The notes under the pieces are model-generated. The model ran no database searches, was not told the DNA's origin, and was given only the letters and a program-made list of their open reading frames with translations. The translations under genes were made by a program, and so were the position numbers. From a virus, in IMG/VR virus record IMGVR_UViG_3300025009_000261, positions 1 to 37,189 of that record: 37,189 bases of DNA, one strand, 5' to 3'. This document shows positions 8,672 to 16,081 of the stretch, piece by piece. The stretch's first letter is position 1, and every line of letters begins with the position of its first letter.

Positions 8672-8947
8672 TCAAAACCCGTAAGATAACAATATTCCCA
8701 ATGTTTTCCTTTTGTCTTTGTAGGTAGTAATTGCTATACTGGGTCTGTTTACTTCACCCGCCAAGGTCGCACCGAGGCGGGGTCTTTGTTTAATGGATTT
8801 ATTCTGTCCCTTGGGGTTTGTGAATTTGGACTCGCAATATTTCCCTTTTCTAGCTGTTTCGCACTCAATACAAACACACTCTCCTGGATGTGAATTGGGC
8901 CAGCGATCAACTTCGGAGACTATCTTAATTTTCTTCTTGCTTGTCAT
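8672..8947 (-). CDS. Small Cys-rich (zinc-ribbon-like) protein
   Basis: A 91-aa protein. Four closely placed cysteines (ECVCIECETARKGKYC) near residues 24-38 suggest a zinc knuckle, flanked by Lys-rich segments, consistent with nucleic-acid binding. It overlaps the upstream gene (stop at 8925) by 23 bp. The last about 15 residues may be out of frame with the ancestral protein (see the 8566-8658 entry). I do not recognise the family. Confidence 0.5.
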   Translation of the reverse strand: MTSKKKIKIVSEVDRWPNSHPGECVCIECETARKGKYCESKFTNPKGQNKSIKQRPRLGATLAGEVNRPSIAITTYKDKRKTLGILLSYGF

Positions 8948-9395
8948 TTTCTTTCAAACTAGATAACTTTTGGAGGCGGTCAGGCCAAACTCCTTTATCT
9001 ATCGCCTCCCAACTCATTGCTCCCCAAACTTCATCACTTGCATTCCGCCACTCCCTGACAACATCCTTCCCCCAACTGGTAGGGCGGGATTTTATCGCTC
9101 GGGAAAGAATTTTTATCCAATCTAACCGTGCCAAATCAAATCTAACCGCCCCCACCACTCGGTCTATTTCAGATTGAAGAAGATCATCTAGTTTGCTGAT
9201 AGCAAGAGAGTATTCGTCTTTCATGTCTGCCGATATGAGCATACCATTCATAATTCTTGTATAAATTTCGGCCCAGCGAAGATTAGTCAAGAACAGATAA
9301 TCTTTAATGATTTTCTCCCGCTTTCCGGCGTTTTGTTTTATATTATCAAAGGGAGTCTTGGGATTAGTTTTCATTTTATTTGTTGGGTTGGTCAT
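8925..9395 (-). CDS. Hypothetical helical early protein
   Basis: A 156-aa protein. The start at 9395 is set by a strong ribosome site (AAGGAG, 6 nt before the ATG); further upstream the frame would run through the neighbouring YopX-like gene. It is mostly alpha-helical and charged (ISKLDDLLQSEIDRVVGAV), with a Trp-rich C-terminal third (WGKDVVREWRNASDEVWGAM). No motif that I recognise. It overlaps the YopX-family gene (stop at 9376) by 20 bp. Confidence 0.6.
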   Translation of the reverse strand: MTNPTNKMKTNPKTPFDNIKQNAGKREKIIKDYLFLTNLRWAEIYTRIMNGMLISADMKDEYSLAISKLDDLLQSEIDRVVGAVRFDLARLDWIKILSRAIKSRPTSWGKDVVREWRNASDEVWGAMSWEAIDKGVWPDRLQKLSSLKENDKQEEN

Positions 9396-9807
9396 ATTTC
9401 TCCTTAAATAATTCTGGGTTTTCGTAGATATTACCGATAACTTCAAAATCCCACAGACTATCGACATTACAATTACAAACCCTCCCCAAAATATCACTAA
9501 AAAAACAGTCCCCAAACTCCATACTTACTAGAGACTTTCTTTCCATCAATTTGAAACTTGCATTGCACCACAAAACATCAAACTCACATTCCTTGTGTAA
9601 AACAATATCCCCCTCATATATCTCTTTACCGTTTTTATCTTTTAAGCCTGTGAATTGCATGAGTTCAAATTCTCCACTTGATTCTTTGGTATGATCTTGA
9701 CGGAAAAATAACAGACCTTCACTTTCCTCGGTCAGAATTCCATAATTAGCAAACTCTGTCATTTCCTTATTCTTTTTATCCCAAGCTCTAAAGCGAATGC
9801 TACGCAT
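9376..9807 (-). CDS. YopX-family protein
   Basis: A 143-aa protein with the YopX hallmarks: N-terminal IRFRAWDKKNKEM, central MQFTGLKDKNGKEIYEGDIV and C-terminal FEVIGNIYENPEL. YopX-family proteins are widespread in phages and prophages and form small beta-rich oligomers; their role is not established. The start at 9807 was chosen over 9861 because MRSIRFRAWD is the usual family N-terminus and an AAAGG site lies 7 nt upstream. It overlaps the upstream HNH gene by 8 bp. Family assignment is confident, function unknown. Confidence 0.85.
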   Translation of the reverse strand: MRSIRFRAWDKKNKEMTEFANYGILTEESEGLLFFRQDHTKESSGEFELMQFTGLKDKNGKEIYEGDIVLHKECEFDVLWCNASFKLMERKSLVSMEFGDCFFSDILGRVCNCNVDSLWDFEVIGNIYENPELFKEKYDQPNK

Positions 9808-10171
9808 TTTTAGCCTTTCTAGCCCTGATAGTTTCCCAGAGCTTATATCCATGTCCATCAAATTTTCTGTGGCAAGAAGTACATAATCTTTTCCAATCTG
9901 ATAAGTCCCGCAAATAATGTTTACTTTTACTAGCCCATTCGTATTTCCTTTTTCTATAAGAGTGGCAAGTTACACAATATCTTGGTTCTCCTAAATATCT
10001 TTTGACCCAATCATGCAAAGCTCCATAACCAACAGCATCGCCCTTCCATATAGGATTTTCTTCACCAACCATACCTTTATGTCCTTTCTGGAATACACCA
10101 GAATTAGATTTTGACTTTGCTCTGTCGTATTGACCTCGTTTTGGATACCTTTTTATTTCTCTTGTTTTCAT
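9800..10171 (-). CDS. HNH-type zinc-finger endonuclease
   Basis: A 123-aa protein. The N-terminus is basic. It then has the phage HNH pattern GYGALHDWVKRYLGEPRYC, a CxxC pair (CVTC), YEWASKSKHYLRDLSDW and a second CxxCH (LCTSCHRKFD). The two cysteine pairs bind structural zinc around the nuclease core. Such free-standing nucleases are either homing endonucleases or helpers of terminase and recombination. It overlaps the preceding 58-aa gene by an ATGA junction. Confidence 0.8.
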   Translation of the reverse strand: MKTREIKRYPKRGQYDRAKSKSNSGVFQKGHKGMVGEENPIWKGDAVGYGALHDWVKRYLGEPRYCVTCHSYRKRKYEWASKSKHYLRDLSDWKRLCTSCHRKFDGHGYKLWETIRARKAKNA

Positions 10172-10344
10172 GTCTGTTTTTTGGTGGAAAGAAAATTAAA
10201 AGCGTCTTCTACTTTTTTTAGATCATCACTATTCAATGTCCAAACCCCAACACTATTGCCTTTTACTTGTAAGTGAAGATTAAGTGTACTAAATATCTCC
10301 TTCCGTATTTTCTTTGCCCATTTCTCTTTATTAGTAAGTTTCAT
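10168..10344 (-). CDS. Small hypothetical early protein (58 aa)
   Basis: A complete frame with a good ribosome site (GAGGAA, 6 nt before the ATG) and ATGA overlaps at both ends, so it is translationally coupled to its neighbours. The product is basic and helical at the N-terminus (TNKEKWAKKIRKEIF), followed by a likely beta strand and helix (VWTLNSDDLKKVEDAFNFL). I do not recognise the family. The coupling makes it a convincing gene despite its size. Confidence 0.65.
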   Translation of the reverse strand: MKLTNKEKWAKKIRKEIFSTLNLHLQVKGNSVGVWTLNSDDLKKVEDAFNFLSTKKQT

Positions 10345-10484
10345 TTTATTTCCTCCGCACGGACTTGGATAACTCCTTTTGAAAGGGGGAGAGAGATATC
10401 AATCCCACAGTCTTGACATTTTCTCCCCCCCTTAATTTTTAAGTTAATATATCGCTCGTGCCTTTTTTGTTTATCGTATGCCAT
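10341..10484 (-). CDS. Small CxxC protein (47 aa)
   Basis: A 47-aa frame between the transglycosylase stop (10471, 14-bp overlap) and the 58-aa gene, to which it is joined by ATGA. It contains one zinc-knuckle-like pair (KCQDCGIDISLPLS) after a basic N-terminus. One CxxC alone could bind zinc only as a dimer. The ribosome site is weak, so it probably relies on coupling. Function unknown. Confidence 0.55.
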   Translation of the reverse strand: MAYDKQKRHERYINLKIKGGRKCQDCGIDISLPLSKGVIQVRAEEIK

Positions 10485-10941
10485 GGCATTTTATTGAGCT
10501 GGCCCAGGGCTGATACCCGCGCTTGAGAAATAACTGATAACCAATGTCAATATTGTCGCGCCAATCAAGAAGCCGAGACATAGGTATCCCGTGTACTGGA
10601 GCAATTTGGAGTAATCCTCCATCCCCCGTTTTACTGATAACTGTGGGGCGAAAACTACTTTCGCAAGCGATGATTTTAAGTATCTTTTGACAGCTCCATT
10701 TGAATCTGGGGTCGCAGACATATCTTTTAATTTCTTCCACTTCTCTGCTTCTTTGGTTACCGGTCGCAGAAAGTTTGGGTCTACCCGGATTTTCTCTGGT
10801 GCCGTAGATTTGTAATGTTTGAGGGTAGGCATACTTTACTGATGAATCAGCCAAATAACCAGCATGAGCAGTAGCAACCCCAGCAAGAATCCCTGCACCA
10901 AGGCCGATAAGGATAAGTCCCAAAATTGTTTCATGTCGCAT
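10471..10941 (-). CDS. Secreted lytic transglycosylase (SLT/lysozyme-like)
   Basis: A 156-aa protein. The N-terminus is a signal peptide: short charged start, hydrophobic core (ILGLILIGLGAGILAGVA) and an AHA cleavage-like site. The C-terminal half has the transglycosylase signature: catalytic Glu in ACESSF (about residue 93), then GGLLQIAPVH, a stretch ending NIDIGYQLF, and a final PWASS. It would cut the glycan strands of peptidoglycan outside the membrane. The start at 10941 is supported by AAAGGA 5-6 nt upstream. Unusually, it lies in the early operon, apart from the lysis cassette at 5919-7354, and its signal peptide makes it holin-independent. Confidence 0.8.
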   Translation of the reverse strand: MRHETILGLILIGLGAGILAGVATAHAGYLADSSVKYAYPQTLQIYGTRENPGRPKLSATGNQRSREVEEIKRYVCDPRFKWSCQKILKIIACESSFRPTVISKTGDGGLLQIAPVHGIPMSRLLDWRDNIDIGYQLFLKRGYQPWASSIKCHGIR

Positions 10942-11707
10942 TTTTCCTTTCTTTTTCTTTGAAATACTCTGTCTTCATAAACTGCTGCCATTCCCATAGC
11001 TTTTTTGCGCTCAAAAAAGCCTCAAAACATTTATCTATATTATTAGCCGTCTTAAACTCAAACGATCCGTCCCGGCCGATCCGGATGATCCCCTGATGTT
11101 TGTATTTCTCTTGAGGGAACTCTTCCTGCCGGGCAATTCCATAAGAAGATAACTGAATAAAATATTCGTCATATATTCCAGTAGATGTTTTTATATCTCC
11201 CAAAAACAGTTCACCATTCACCTTGGCTACAAAATCCAGCGTCCCGCAATATCCATGAATTTTGGAGTATACCGGCTGTTCAGACAAAAGGAAATTTACT
11301 TTATGTTCTTCTTTCCAGGCCAAGAAATTATTGATGGAATCCCGCAACTGTTGGTTGATTGGCATTTCTGGGTTCTCACCTTTTATGTGTTTGCTGATCC
11401 ACTCGTGTACCATGCTGCCAATATCGGCAGTCTCTTGCTTGCGTGTCATGTGAGCTTTTCTGGCTGTCGTAAAAAGACTGTTTAGTTGAATTTCGTCATA
11501 AGATACTCCTGGTTTGATATTCGCCACCAAATAGTCTACCGCTTGTCCGGCGGCCCAGTTAATAAGCGCCGGCTTATTTATAACCGACAAGACAGTAGTC
11601 ACACTGGGAATCTTTTTGCCTTCTGGCAAAAGAGTGTAGACATGCCGGAAAGAATCGAACTCCAATTTAATCTTACCCTTATATAATTCAAGAAGAGTTT
11701 TAGCCAT
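10931..11707 (-). CDS. PD-(D/E)XK exonuclease (Cas4/RecB-like)
   Basis: A 258-aa protein. Catalytic residues can be followed in order: an N-terminal SMVHEW helix, GTLDF (Asp, about 156), GDIKTS (the D-x-K core, about 170) and QLSSYG (about 186). These match the RecB/PDDEXK nuclease fold used by phage recombination exonucleases. The neighbouring 193-aa candidate ssDNA-binding protein (12220-12798) would form a recombination pair with it. It overlaps the transglycosylase start by 11 bp. Confidence 0.8.
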   Translation of the reverse strand: MAKTLLELYKGKIKLEFDSFRHVYTLLPEGKKIPSVTTVLSVINKPALINWAAGQAVDYLVANIKPGVSYDEIQLNSLFTTARKAHMTRKQETADIGSMVHEWISKHIKGENPEMPINQQLRDSINNFLAWKEEHKVNFLLSEQPVYSKIHGYCGTLDFVAKVNGELFLGDIKTSTGIYDEYFIQLSSYGIARQEEFPQEKYKHQGIIRIGRDGSFEFKTANNIDKCFEAFLSAKKLWEWQQFMKTEYFKEKERKNAT

Positions 11708-12164
11708 GTCTCTTATTTTTATAATTGTCAGTTAATTTGTGACAGTCTAAACAAAGAGTTACTCCATTATCCAAAATATAACGCAACCCTGGATGTTGAG
11801 ACCAAGACTTAATATGATGGGCCTCTAGATAACATCCCCGATTACCACAAGTTTGACATGTCCAGTTATCCCTCTGAAAAATATTACTTAACCATTGTTT
11901 GTAATTTTTGTCACGAATATGTATATATCTTTTATATTTCTTTCGTCCAACCCTGTCATACCTTTTTATTTGAGCAGTAGACATTTTTTCAATAGCTTTT
12001 TTGGTTGGATGTTTTCCCTTGTGGGCGAGAACAGCCGCATCTCTAGTTTTTTGTGATGGAACTCGTCCTTTCATCACCACAGAAATTTTTGCACCAGCCA
12101 TTTTATAGCTTTCCTCCGTGCGAAATCCGGAATGATTCCTTTGAAATCCTTGTTTACCTTTCAT
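11700..12164 (-). CDS. HNH homing endonuclease with NUMOD3-like motif
   Basis: A 154-aa protein. The N-terminal [17 protein letters not shown] and [19 protein letters not shown] segments resemble NUMOD3 DNA-binding repeats. The C-terminal HNH core has [24 protein letters not shown] and LCLDCHK: two zinc-binding Cys pairs around the His-rich active site. The start at 12164 is chosen for its GGAG ribosome site; a longer frame to 12266 would overlap the upstream gene. Free-standing homing endonucleases of this type copy themselves into related phages. Confidence 0.8.
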   Translation of the reverse strand: MKGKQGFQRNHSGFRTEESYKMAGAKISVVMKGRVPSQKTRDAAVLAHKGKHPTKKAIEKMSTAQIKRYDRVGRKKYKRYIHIRDKNYKQWLSNIFQRDNWTCQTCGNRGCYLEAHHIKSWSQHPGLRYILDNGVTLCLDCHKLTDNYKNKRHG

Positions 12165-12219
12165 AAGTTTCTCCATTCTGGCCGCCATCCTGCCCGGTTG
12201 ACGGCCAGCAAGCAGAATC

Positions 12220-12798
12220 CTATGCTTTGACCTTTTTGGCCACCGCTTTGTCCATTTCTGCCTCAAAGTCCTCTCCGGAATCGACTACTGCCGGAGCGCT
12301 TTTCCTGACCGCTTCTTTACGGTTGGACGCAAACTCGCTGTCATCATACTTTTCGAGTTGCTTATCCGCTTTGGAAAATGACAAGATTTTGTTGCCGATA
12401 CTGCCATCCTCGCGGTTCTTCTGTCCTACCAACAGGCACAACTGTTTACCCAAAAGGTCTGTTTCGTCGAAGACCTCTACCTCTGCTGGTTCAAGTTCGT
12501 GACCAAAGACCGCGGCTACCAGCTGGGTTAAATTGGTTGACTTCTTTGATCCGACAGGAGAAAACTTAGTGGTTGTTTGCAACCACAGTCTCCGTCCTCT
12601 TGCTGGAACTTCTATGTCACCTTCAGGAATCATCTTGTCGTTATTTAGCACAACGAAAGTAAACTTAACCTGATCTTGGGGATTCGAGGTTCCGTACTCT
12701 GTGCCGGTAAATGGTTTAGCCTCATATATTTCGGCAGTATATTTATCAGCAGGCAAAGCCTCAAAAACTCGTCCTTCACTCACTACATATTTTCCCAT
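12220..12798 (-). CDS. Candidate ssDNA-binding/recombination accessory protein
   Basis: A 192-aa protein with a beta-rich N-terminal two-thirds ([41 protein letters not shown]) and an acidic, probably disordered C-terminal tail ([14 protein letters not shown]). This layout, an OB-like core with an acidic tail, is common in phage ssDNA-binding proteins, and the adjacent PD-(D/E)XK nuclease fits. A strong ribosome site (GGAGGTGA) precedes a TTG/ATG pair; the ATG is used here. The function is inferred from layout and context. Confidence 0.55.
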   Translation of the reverse strand: MGKYVVSEGRVFEALPADKYTAEIYEAKPFTGTEYGTSNPQDQVKFTFVVLNNDKMIPEGDIEVPARGRRLWLQTTTKFSPVGSKKSTNLTQLVAAVFGHELEPAEVEVFDETDLLGKQLCLLVGQKNREDGSIGNKILSFSKADKQLEKYDDSEFASNRKEAVRKSAPAVVDSGEDFEAEMDKAVAKKVKA

Positions 12799-12801
12799 CA
12801 A

Positions 12802-13401
12802 CTATTCACCTCCCCCCGCAAAGCTGTAAAGGTAATTAACAGCGTTGTTCATTACCGATAAGTCTTCCTTAAAATTTCCGATTGCGGAATTACAATGTCT
12901 GCATAATAATTTCCTTAATTGTCCACTCTGATGGTTATGGTCAACAAAAGCTCGGCTCTCGTCAGTCCTTTTAACATCCATTGATATTTCATGTAAACAA
13001 ATAGCACATTGGCCATTCTGTTTTTTAAGCATATCTAGGAGAAAATCTATATTAACCCCATATGCTTTCTTATAGTGATATTCTTTATAAAGATTTTCGT
13101 GGGTCAGATAATGTTTTTTCTGTTTTTCAAGAATTAAATCACGATTCTTCAAATGATAAACTTTACCTAACTCCTTGAATTTGTCCTTGTGGGTTAAATA
13201 ATATTCTCTTTTGTATTTAAGTATCTTGTCCCTGTTTACTAAATAGTATTCCTTTTTATGTTCAGCACATTTTAAGGAAGATTTTTTATAAATTCCTTTA
13301 ATTTTTTCGGGATGGGCTACGCGGTATTTTTTATCATATTCTTTGAAATATTCTTTGTTAGCCATACGATATCTTTTTCTATATTCTTTCTCGTTAAACA
13401 T
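12802..13401 (-). CDS. Recombination endonuclease VII-like protein
   Basis: A 199-aa protein. The C-terminal 85 residues match the endonuclease VII family: YGVNIDFLLDMLKKQNGQC, a zinc pair (CAIC), FVDHNHQSGQLRKLLCRHC with the catalytic DHNH, then NSAIGNFKED. The N-terminal half consists of about seven degenerate Tyr/Lys-rich repeats (for example KEYYLVNRDKILKYK), likely helices that grip branched DNA. The family resolves Holliday junctions and branched DNA before packaging. The start at 13401 follows from AAGGAG 7 nt upstream; the longer frame overlaps the HTH gene. Confidence 0.85.
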   Translation of the reverse strand: MFNEKEYRKRYRMANKEYFKEYDKKYRVAHPEKIKGIYKKSSLKCAEHKKEYYLVNRDKILKYKREYYLTHKDKFKELGKVYHLKNRDLILEKQKKHYLTHENLYKEYHYKKAYGVNIDFLLDMLKKQNGQCAICLHEISMDVKRTDESRAFVDHNHQSGQLRKLLCRHCNSAIGNFKEDLSVMNNAVNYLYSFAGGGE

Positions 13402-13615
13402 TTTCTTCTCCTTCTTTATCCTCCATATGGGAATTTTCAAAAACGCCAGCCAGCCAACCTTCCAAGATAGCGCGGGAGACGCGGGGGCTTTGTTCACCAA
13501 TGTTTCTGATTACAGGCAAAGGGTCTTGTTTCCTTTTAATCAACTCATATACTTTTTGCCTAGACACTTGTAAGTATCCGGCAACTTGCGTCACAGTCAT
13601 CAATTCGTTAACCAT
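13394..13615 (-). CDS. Excisionase-like helix-turn-helix protein
   Basis: A 73-aa protein. Residues 6-35 (MTVTQVAGYLQVSRQKVYEL) form the winged helix-turn-helix seen in MerR/excisionase-type (HTH_17) proteins, followed by a wing and an acidic tail. It is the first gene of the leftward operon, directly at the divergent promoter, and overlaps endonuclease VII by 8 bp. It could be the operon's own regulator. The ATG lies 6 nt from a -10 box, so its mRNA may be leaderless. The exact DNA target is unknown. Confidence 0.75.
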   Translation of the reverse strand: MVNELMTVTQVAGYLQVSRQKVYELIKRKQDPLPVIRNIGEQSPRVSRAILEGWLAGVFENSHMEDKEGEENV

Positions 13616-13621
13616 AGCCTC

Positions 13622-13649
13622 ATATTATCACAACTAAACTACTTGTCAA
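13622..13649 (-). promoter_or_regulatory. Leftward early promoter
   Basis: On the minus strand, TTGACA (13649-13644) is followed after 16 bp by TAATAT (13627-13622), 6 nt before the ATG at 13615. An alternative reading is an extended -10, TGTGATAAT, ending 8 nt before the ATG. Either way the transcript would have almost no leader. It drives the whole minus-strand operon. Confidence 0.65.
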
Positions 13650-13673
13650 GCACCAACTAATACCCACTTGACA
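13644..13673. promoter_or_regulatory. Inverted repeat between divergent promoters (candidate operator)
   Basis: TGTCAAG (13644-13650) and CTTGACA (13667-13673) are perfect inverted copies 16 bp apart, and each contains the -35 box of one divergent promoter. A dimeric regulator bound here would block both. The symmetry could also be just the two -35 consensus boxes facing away from each other. Confidence 0.4.
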
Positions 13674-13696
13674 GGCTATTAAGATTAGAGTAATGT
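13668..13696 (+). promoter_or_regulatory. Rightward early promoter
   Basis: TTGACA (13668-13673), a 17-bp spacer and TAATGT (13691-13696), 9 nt before the ATG at 13706. No Shine-Dalgarno fits in the predicted leader of 2-3 nt. It drives the split primase and helicase genes. Confidence 0.6.
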
Positions 13697-13705
13697 GGTC
13701 ATACC

Positions 13706-14011
13706 ATGTTAAATTCCAAGCCCCGATACATTGTCCACTCCGCATGGAACCGGTACACAAAAGACAACAATCTCTCCACGGCAAAGAAATTTCCCATTGA
13801 AAAAATGTACGAGGGAAGATTGAGACAGGTAGGCAAGGTGATGATGGGCCGTTGCCCCTTCCATGAAGAAAAGACCCCCAGCTTTGCTATCTATCCGGAA
13901 AATAACACCTGGTATTGCTTTGCTTGTTCATCCGGCGGTGATGCAGTTACATATTATATGAAGAAAACCGGAAGTAATTTTGCCCAGGCAGTGGAGGAAT
14001 TATCAAGATGA
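13706..14011 (+). CDS. Stand-alone CHC2 zinc-finger subunit of primase
   Basis: A 101-aa protein. The DnaG-type zinc-binding domain is clear: CPFH (about 50-53) and CFAC (about 71-74), with the intervening KTPSFAIYPENNTWYC typical of CHC2 domains that recognise the template trinucleotide. The polypeptide stops right after this domain, and the TOPRIM-helicase gene starts in an ATGA overlap. In T7 gp4 these parts are one chain; here they are two proteins made from one mRNA. The C-terminal helix (FAQAVEELSR) is the usual end of the zinc domain. Confidence 0.9.
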   Translation: MLNSKPRYIVHSAWNRYTKDNNLSTAKKFPIEKMYEGRLRQVGKVMMGRCPFHEEKTPSFAIYPENNTWYCFACSSGGDAVTYYMKKTGSNFAQAVEELSR

Positions 14012-15612
14012 CAGCCGACCAATATTTCAAAGACCACGGCGTAAATCCGGACTATGCCAAATCCATGGGTCTGTCGTGGGACGACCAAGAGATACACATT
14101 CCCATCAAAGACGCCGAAGGCAATACTATATTCTCGAAGCACCGGAACCTCCATTACAGCAAAGACAATCCCGAATCAGCCAAGTACCGCTCCGATAGCG
14201 GTTCCCGCGCCGCTCTGTTTAATTATCACGTTGTCAAGGGCAGGCCCTATGTGGTGATCTGCGAGGGAGAAATCGACTCCGTGAGACTTAATCAGGAGGG
14301 CATACCCTCGGTGTCTTCAACAGGCGGGAGTCAAAAGTTCGACCAAGACTGGTCGACTCTATTGGAGTCAACGCAGACCTTTGTCTGCTACGACTCTGAT
14401 TTCGCCGGCCAGTCTGGGGTCAAAAAAGTATTGGAGCTGCTGCCAGAAGCCAAAGTAATCCAGCTTCCAAACAAGTACAAAGACGTGTGCGACTTCTTTG
14501 TAGACGGCCACAACAAGGCGGATTTTATAGCCCTGATGCGCAAGGCGCTGACAAAAGAAGAATGGGAGAGAGTGAACCGCCCGGAGGATTATGCCCGGAT
14601 TAGCGCTCAAGAACTGGCCAATATGATGTTTCCTCCAGAGCAATGGCTGGTGGACAAGATCATATATAAGGAAGGGTTTTGTTTTATATATGGCGCTGAA
14701 GGTACCGGCAAGAGTTTCATCACTCTTTCACTGGCCCAAGCCGTAGCCTCTGGCACCGACTGGTTGGGCCAATTCAAAGTCCCGCAAGCCGGCAAAGTGA
14801 TGTTTATAGACAAAGAGAACCCCAAGCCCATGCTGGCCCGCAGACTCAAAGCGCTGGGAATGGATAGCCCGAACATTACTTGGATCAAGTACCCGGAGAA
14901 GTTGCAGTTGGTGGATGAGAAAGGCCAAGTGACCCCATTCGCTCAAGCCTTAGCCGATGATGTGGTCGCGGAAGGAATCCAAATGATAGTTATAGACAGT
15001 TTTGTAGACCTCATGGTCGGGAATGAGAATGCTGCCTCAGACACTCAAATGTTCTTTGATACCATGCGGGCGCTGTTTCCAAACGTGGCCATGGTAGTCA
15101 TTCACCACGAGAACAAACCCAGCCAGGGAGTGTTTAGATCAGATAGTCAAAGGGCCAGAGGTTCCAGTAACATCAGCGCCCAGACTGTTACCCAGTTTAG
15201 GTTGGAAGCGGTAGCCAAAAGTAAAACCGATTTGACGCTCAAGCAAACTAAAGCCAGGGACGCCCAGAAGATAGATAAGTTTATGGTTCGGATGGTGGTA
15301 GCTACCAACGAAGATGGCGCTACTCAAGTAACGGGATTTGAGTATGTGGGGATAGTCGCTGGAGACATAGATGAGAAAACCGATGAAGCTCGAGCAACCA
15401 TAGAAGAAATGTTGAGCGTAGAATCTCTCATTTCCCGAAAGGAGATTATAGAGTTATGTCAGAATAGAGGAATATCCGAAAGCACTGTCAGAAGAAGTCT
15501 GAAAAAAATGCTGGAGGATGAAATTATTGATGAGACAAGTGATCCGCAAAACAAAAGCAAAAAGAACTATTTTTTAATTAACGCCGTGAAAATTGAAGAG
15601 GATGGGGAGTAA
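14008..15612 (+). CDS. TOPRIM primase-helicase fusion
   Basis: A 534-aa protein. Residues about 80-135 are TOPRIM: catalytic Glu in VICEGEID and the DxD pair in CYDSDFAG. A RecA-like ATPase follows, with Walker A GAEGTGKS (about 228) and Walker B MIVIDS (about 325), and an HHENK segment downstream; it resembles RepA/AAA_25-type phage helicases more than DnaB. Residues about 465-520 form a winged helix (SRKEIIELCQNRGISESTVR). It makes primers and unwinds DNA at the phage fork, needing the CHC2 protein encoded just upstream. No DNA polymerase is present in the window. Confidence 0.88.
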   Translation: MTADQYFKDHGVNPDYAKSMGLSWDDQEIHIPIKDAEGNTIFSKHRNLHYSKDNPESAKYRSDSGSRAALFNYHVVKGRPYVVICEGEIDSVRLNQEGIPSVSSTGGSQKFDQDWSTLLESTQTFVCYDSDFAGQSGVKKVLELLPEAKVIQLPNKYKDVCDFFVDGHNKADFIALMRKALTKEEWERVNRPEDYARISAQELANMMFPPEQWLVDKIIYKEGFCFIYGAEGTGKSFITLSLAQAVASGTDWLGQFKVPQAGKVMFIDKENPKPMLARRLKALGMDSPNITWIKYPEKLQLVDEKGQVTPFAQALADDVVAEGIQMIVIDSFVDLMVGNENAASDTQMFFDTMRALFPNVAMVVIHHENKPSQGVFRSDSQRARGSSNISAQTVTQFRLEAVAKSKTDLTLKQTKARDAQKIDKFMVRMVVATNEDGATQVTGFEYVGIVAGDIDEKTDEARATIEEMLSVESLISRKEIIELCQNRGISESTVRRSLKKMLEDEIIDETSDPQNKSKKNYFLINAVKIEEDGE

Positions 15613-15616
15613 ACCC

Positions 15617-15770
15617 TGTTCATGGAGTCTGTTCATGAACACACTTTACAATATAGCTTATTATAGCCATAATTATAAAACAGTGTTCAAAAGCCTGTTC
15701 AAAATTCCTGTGTTATCTAAAAAAGTGTGTTCACTGTTCACTATGTAATAGTGAACACTCTTTTTGAACA
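15617..15770. repeat. Cluster of nine TGTTCA motifs (candidate origin or operator array)
   Basis: TGTTCA occurs on the plus strand at 15617, 15630, 15684, 15696, 15728 and 15735, and inverted (TGAACA) at 15636, 15752 and 15765. Two copies form the perfect palindrome TGTTCATGAACA (15630-15641). About 0.08 copies would be expected by chance in this length. The array fills the only sizeable gap after the primase-helicase gene, the position expected for replication iterons, though operators for a dimeric repressor are also possible. Confidence 0.75.
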
Positions 15771-15775
15771 CACTT
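15723..15775. promoter_or_regulatory. Nested inverted repeats (hairpin within hairpin)
   Basis: Outer arms AAGTGTGTTCA (15723-15733) and TGAACACACTT (15765-15775) are perfect 11-bp complements. Inside them TGTTCACTAT (15735-15744) and ATAGTGAACA (15748-15757) form a perfect 10-bp stem with a 3-nt loop. The inner stem is followed by CTCTTTTT, so it could also end primase transcription as an intrinsic terminator. The outer pair and shared TGTTCA cores suggest a more elaborate structure. Confidence 0.65.
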
Positions 15776-15793
15776 GTTTTCACGAATAATTTT

Positions 15794-16009
15794 ATGAATG
15801 GTGAATTGTTAGAAATTAAATCCTTATTTAAGAAGCTGGCGTCCGCCAGTGTGTGGTGTCAGTCGCACCAGCAAACAGAGCAATCGCAGCTCTTGATTGA
15901 AAGCTACTGCGAAGCGCTGGAACGATTAGGAGTGTGGCGGCAGTTTGCGGAGGCGGTGTTCGTGTTTGGAATAAACAGTGAAGTAGCATACAGGGCGTGG
16001 AGAGGTTGA
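15794..16009 (+). CDS. Hypothetical helical protein
   Basis: A 71-aa protein beginning at the ATG at 15794; a TTG at 15764 is possible but sits in the hairpin. It is helical, with a Trp/Cys-containing middle (SVWCQSHQQTEQSQ) and a hydrophobic C-terminal part (FAEAVFVFGINSEVAYRAW). No Shine-Dalgarno is visible. I do not recognise the family. A gene-free stretch of 72 bp follows. Confidence 0.5.
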   Translation: MNGELLEIKSLFKKLASASVWCQSHQQTEQSQLLIESYCEALERLGVWRQFAEAVFVFGINSEVAYRAWRG

Positions 16010-16081
16010 GGCTAATGCAGAGGTAGGAAGGGCAGGGGAACCACTGGAACCGCCGTTTACGGGGCTTACAGAGGGTGTATA

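Noticed and set aside
10491-10832. 113-codon minus-strand frame with a membrane-like segment overlapping the transglycosylase
   Set aside because: The overlapping frame has a full signal peptide and catalytic motifs and a better ribosome site. This one has none of these, although an embedded gene cannot be wholly excluded.
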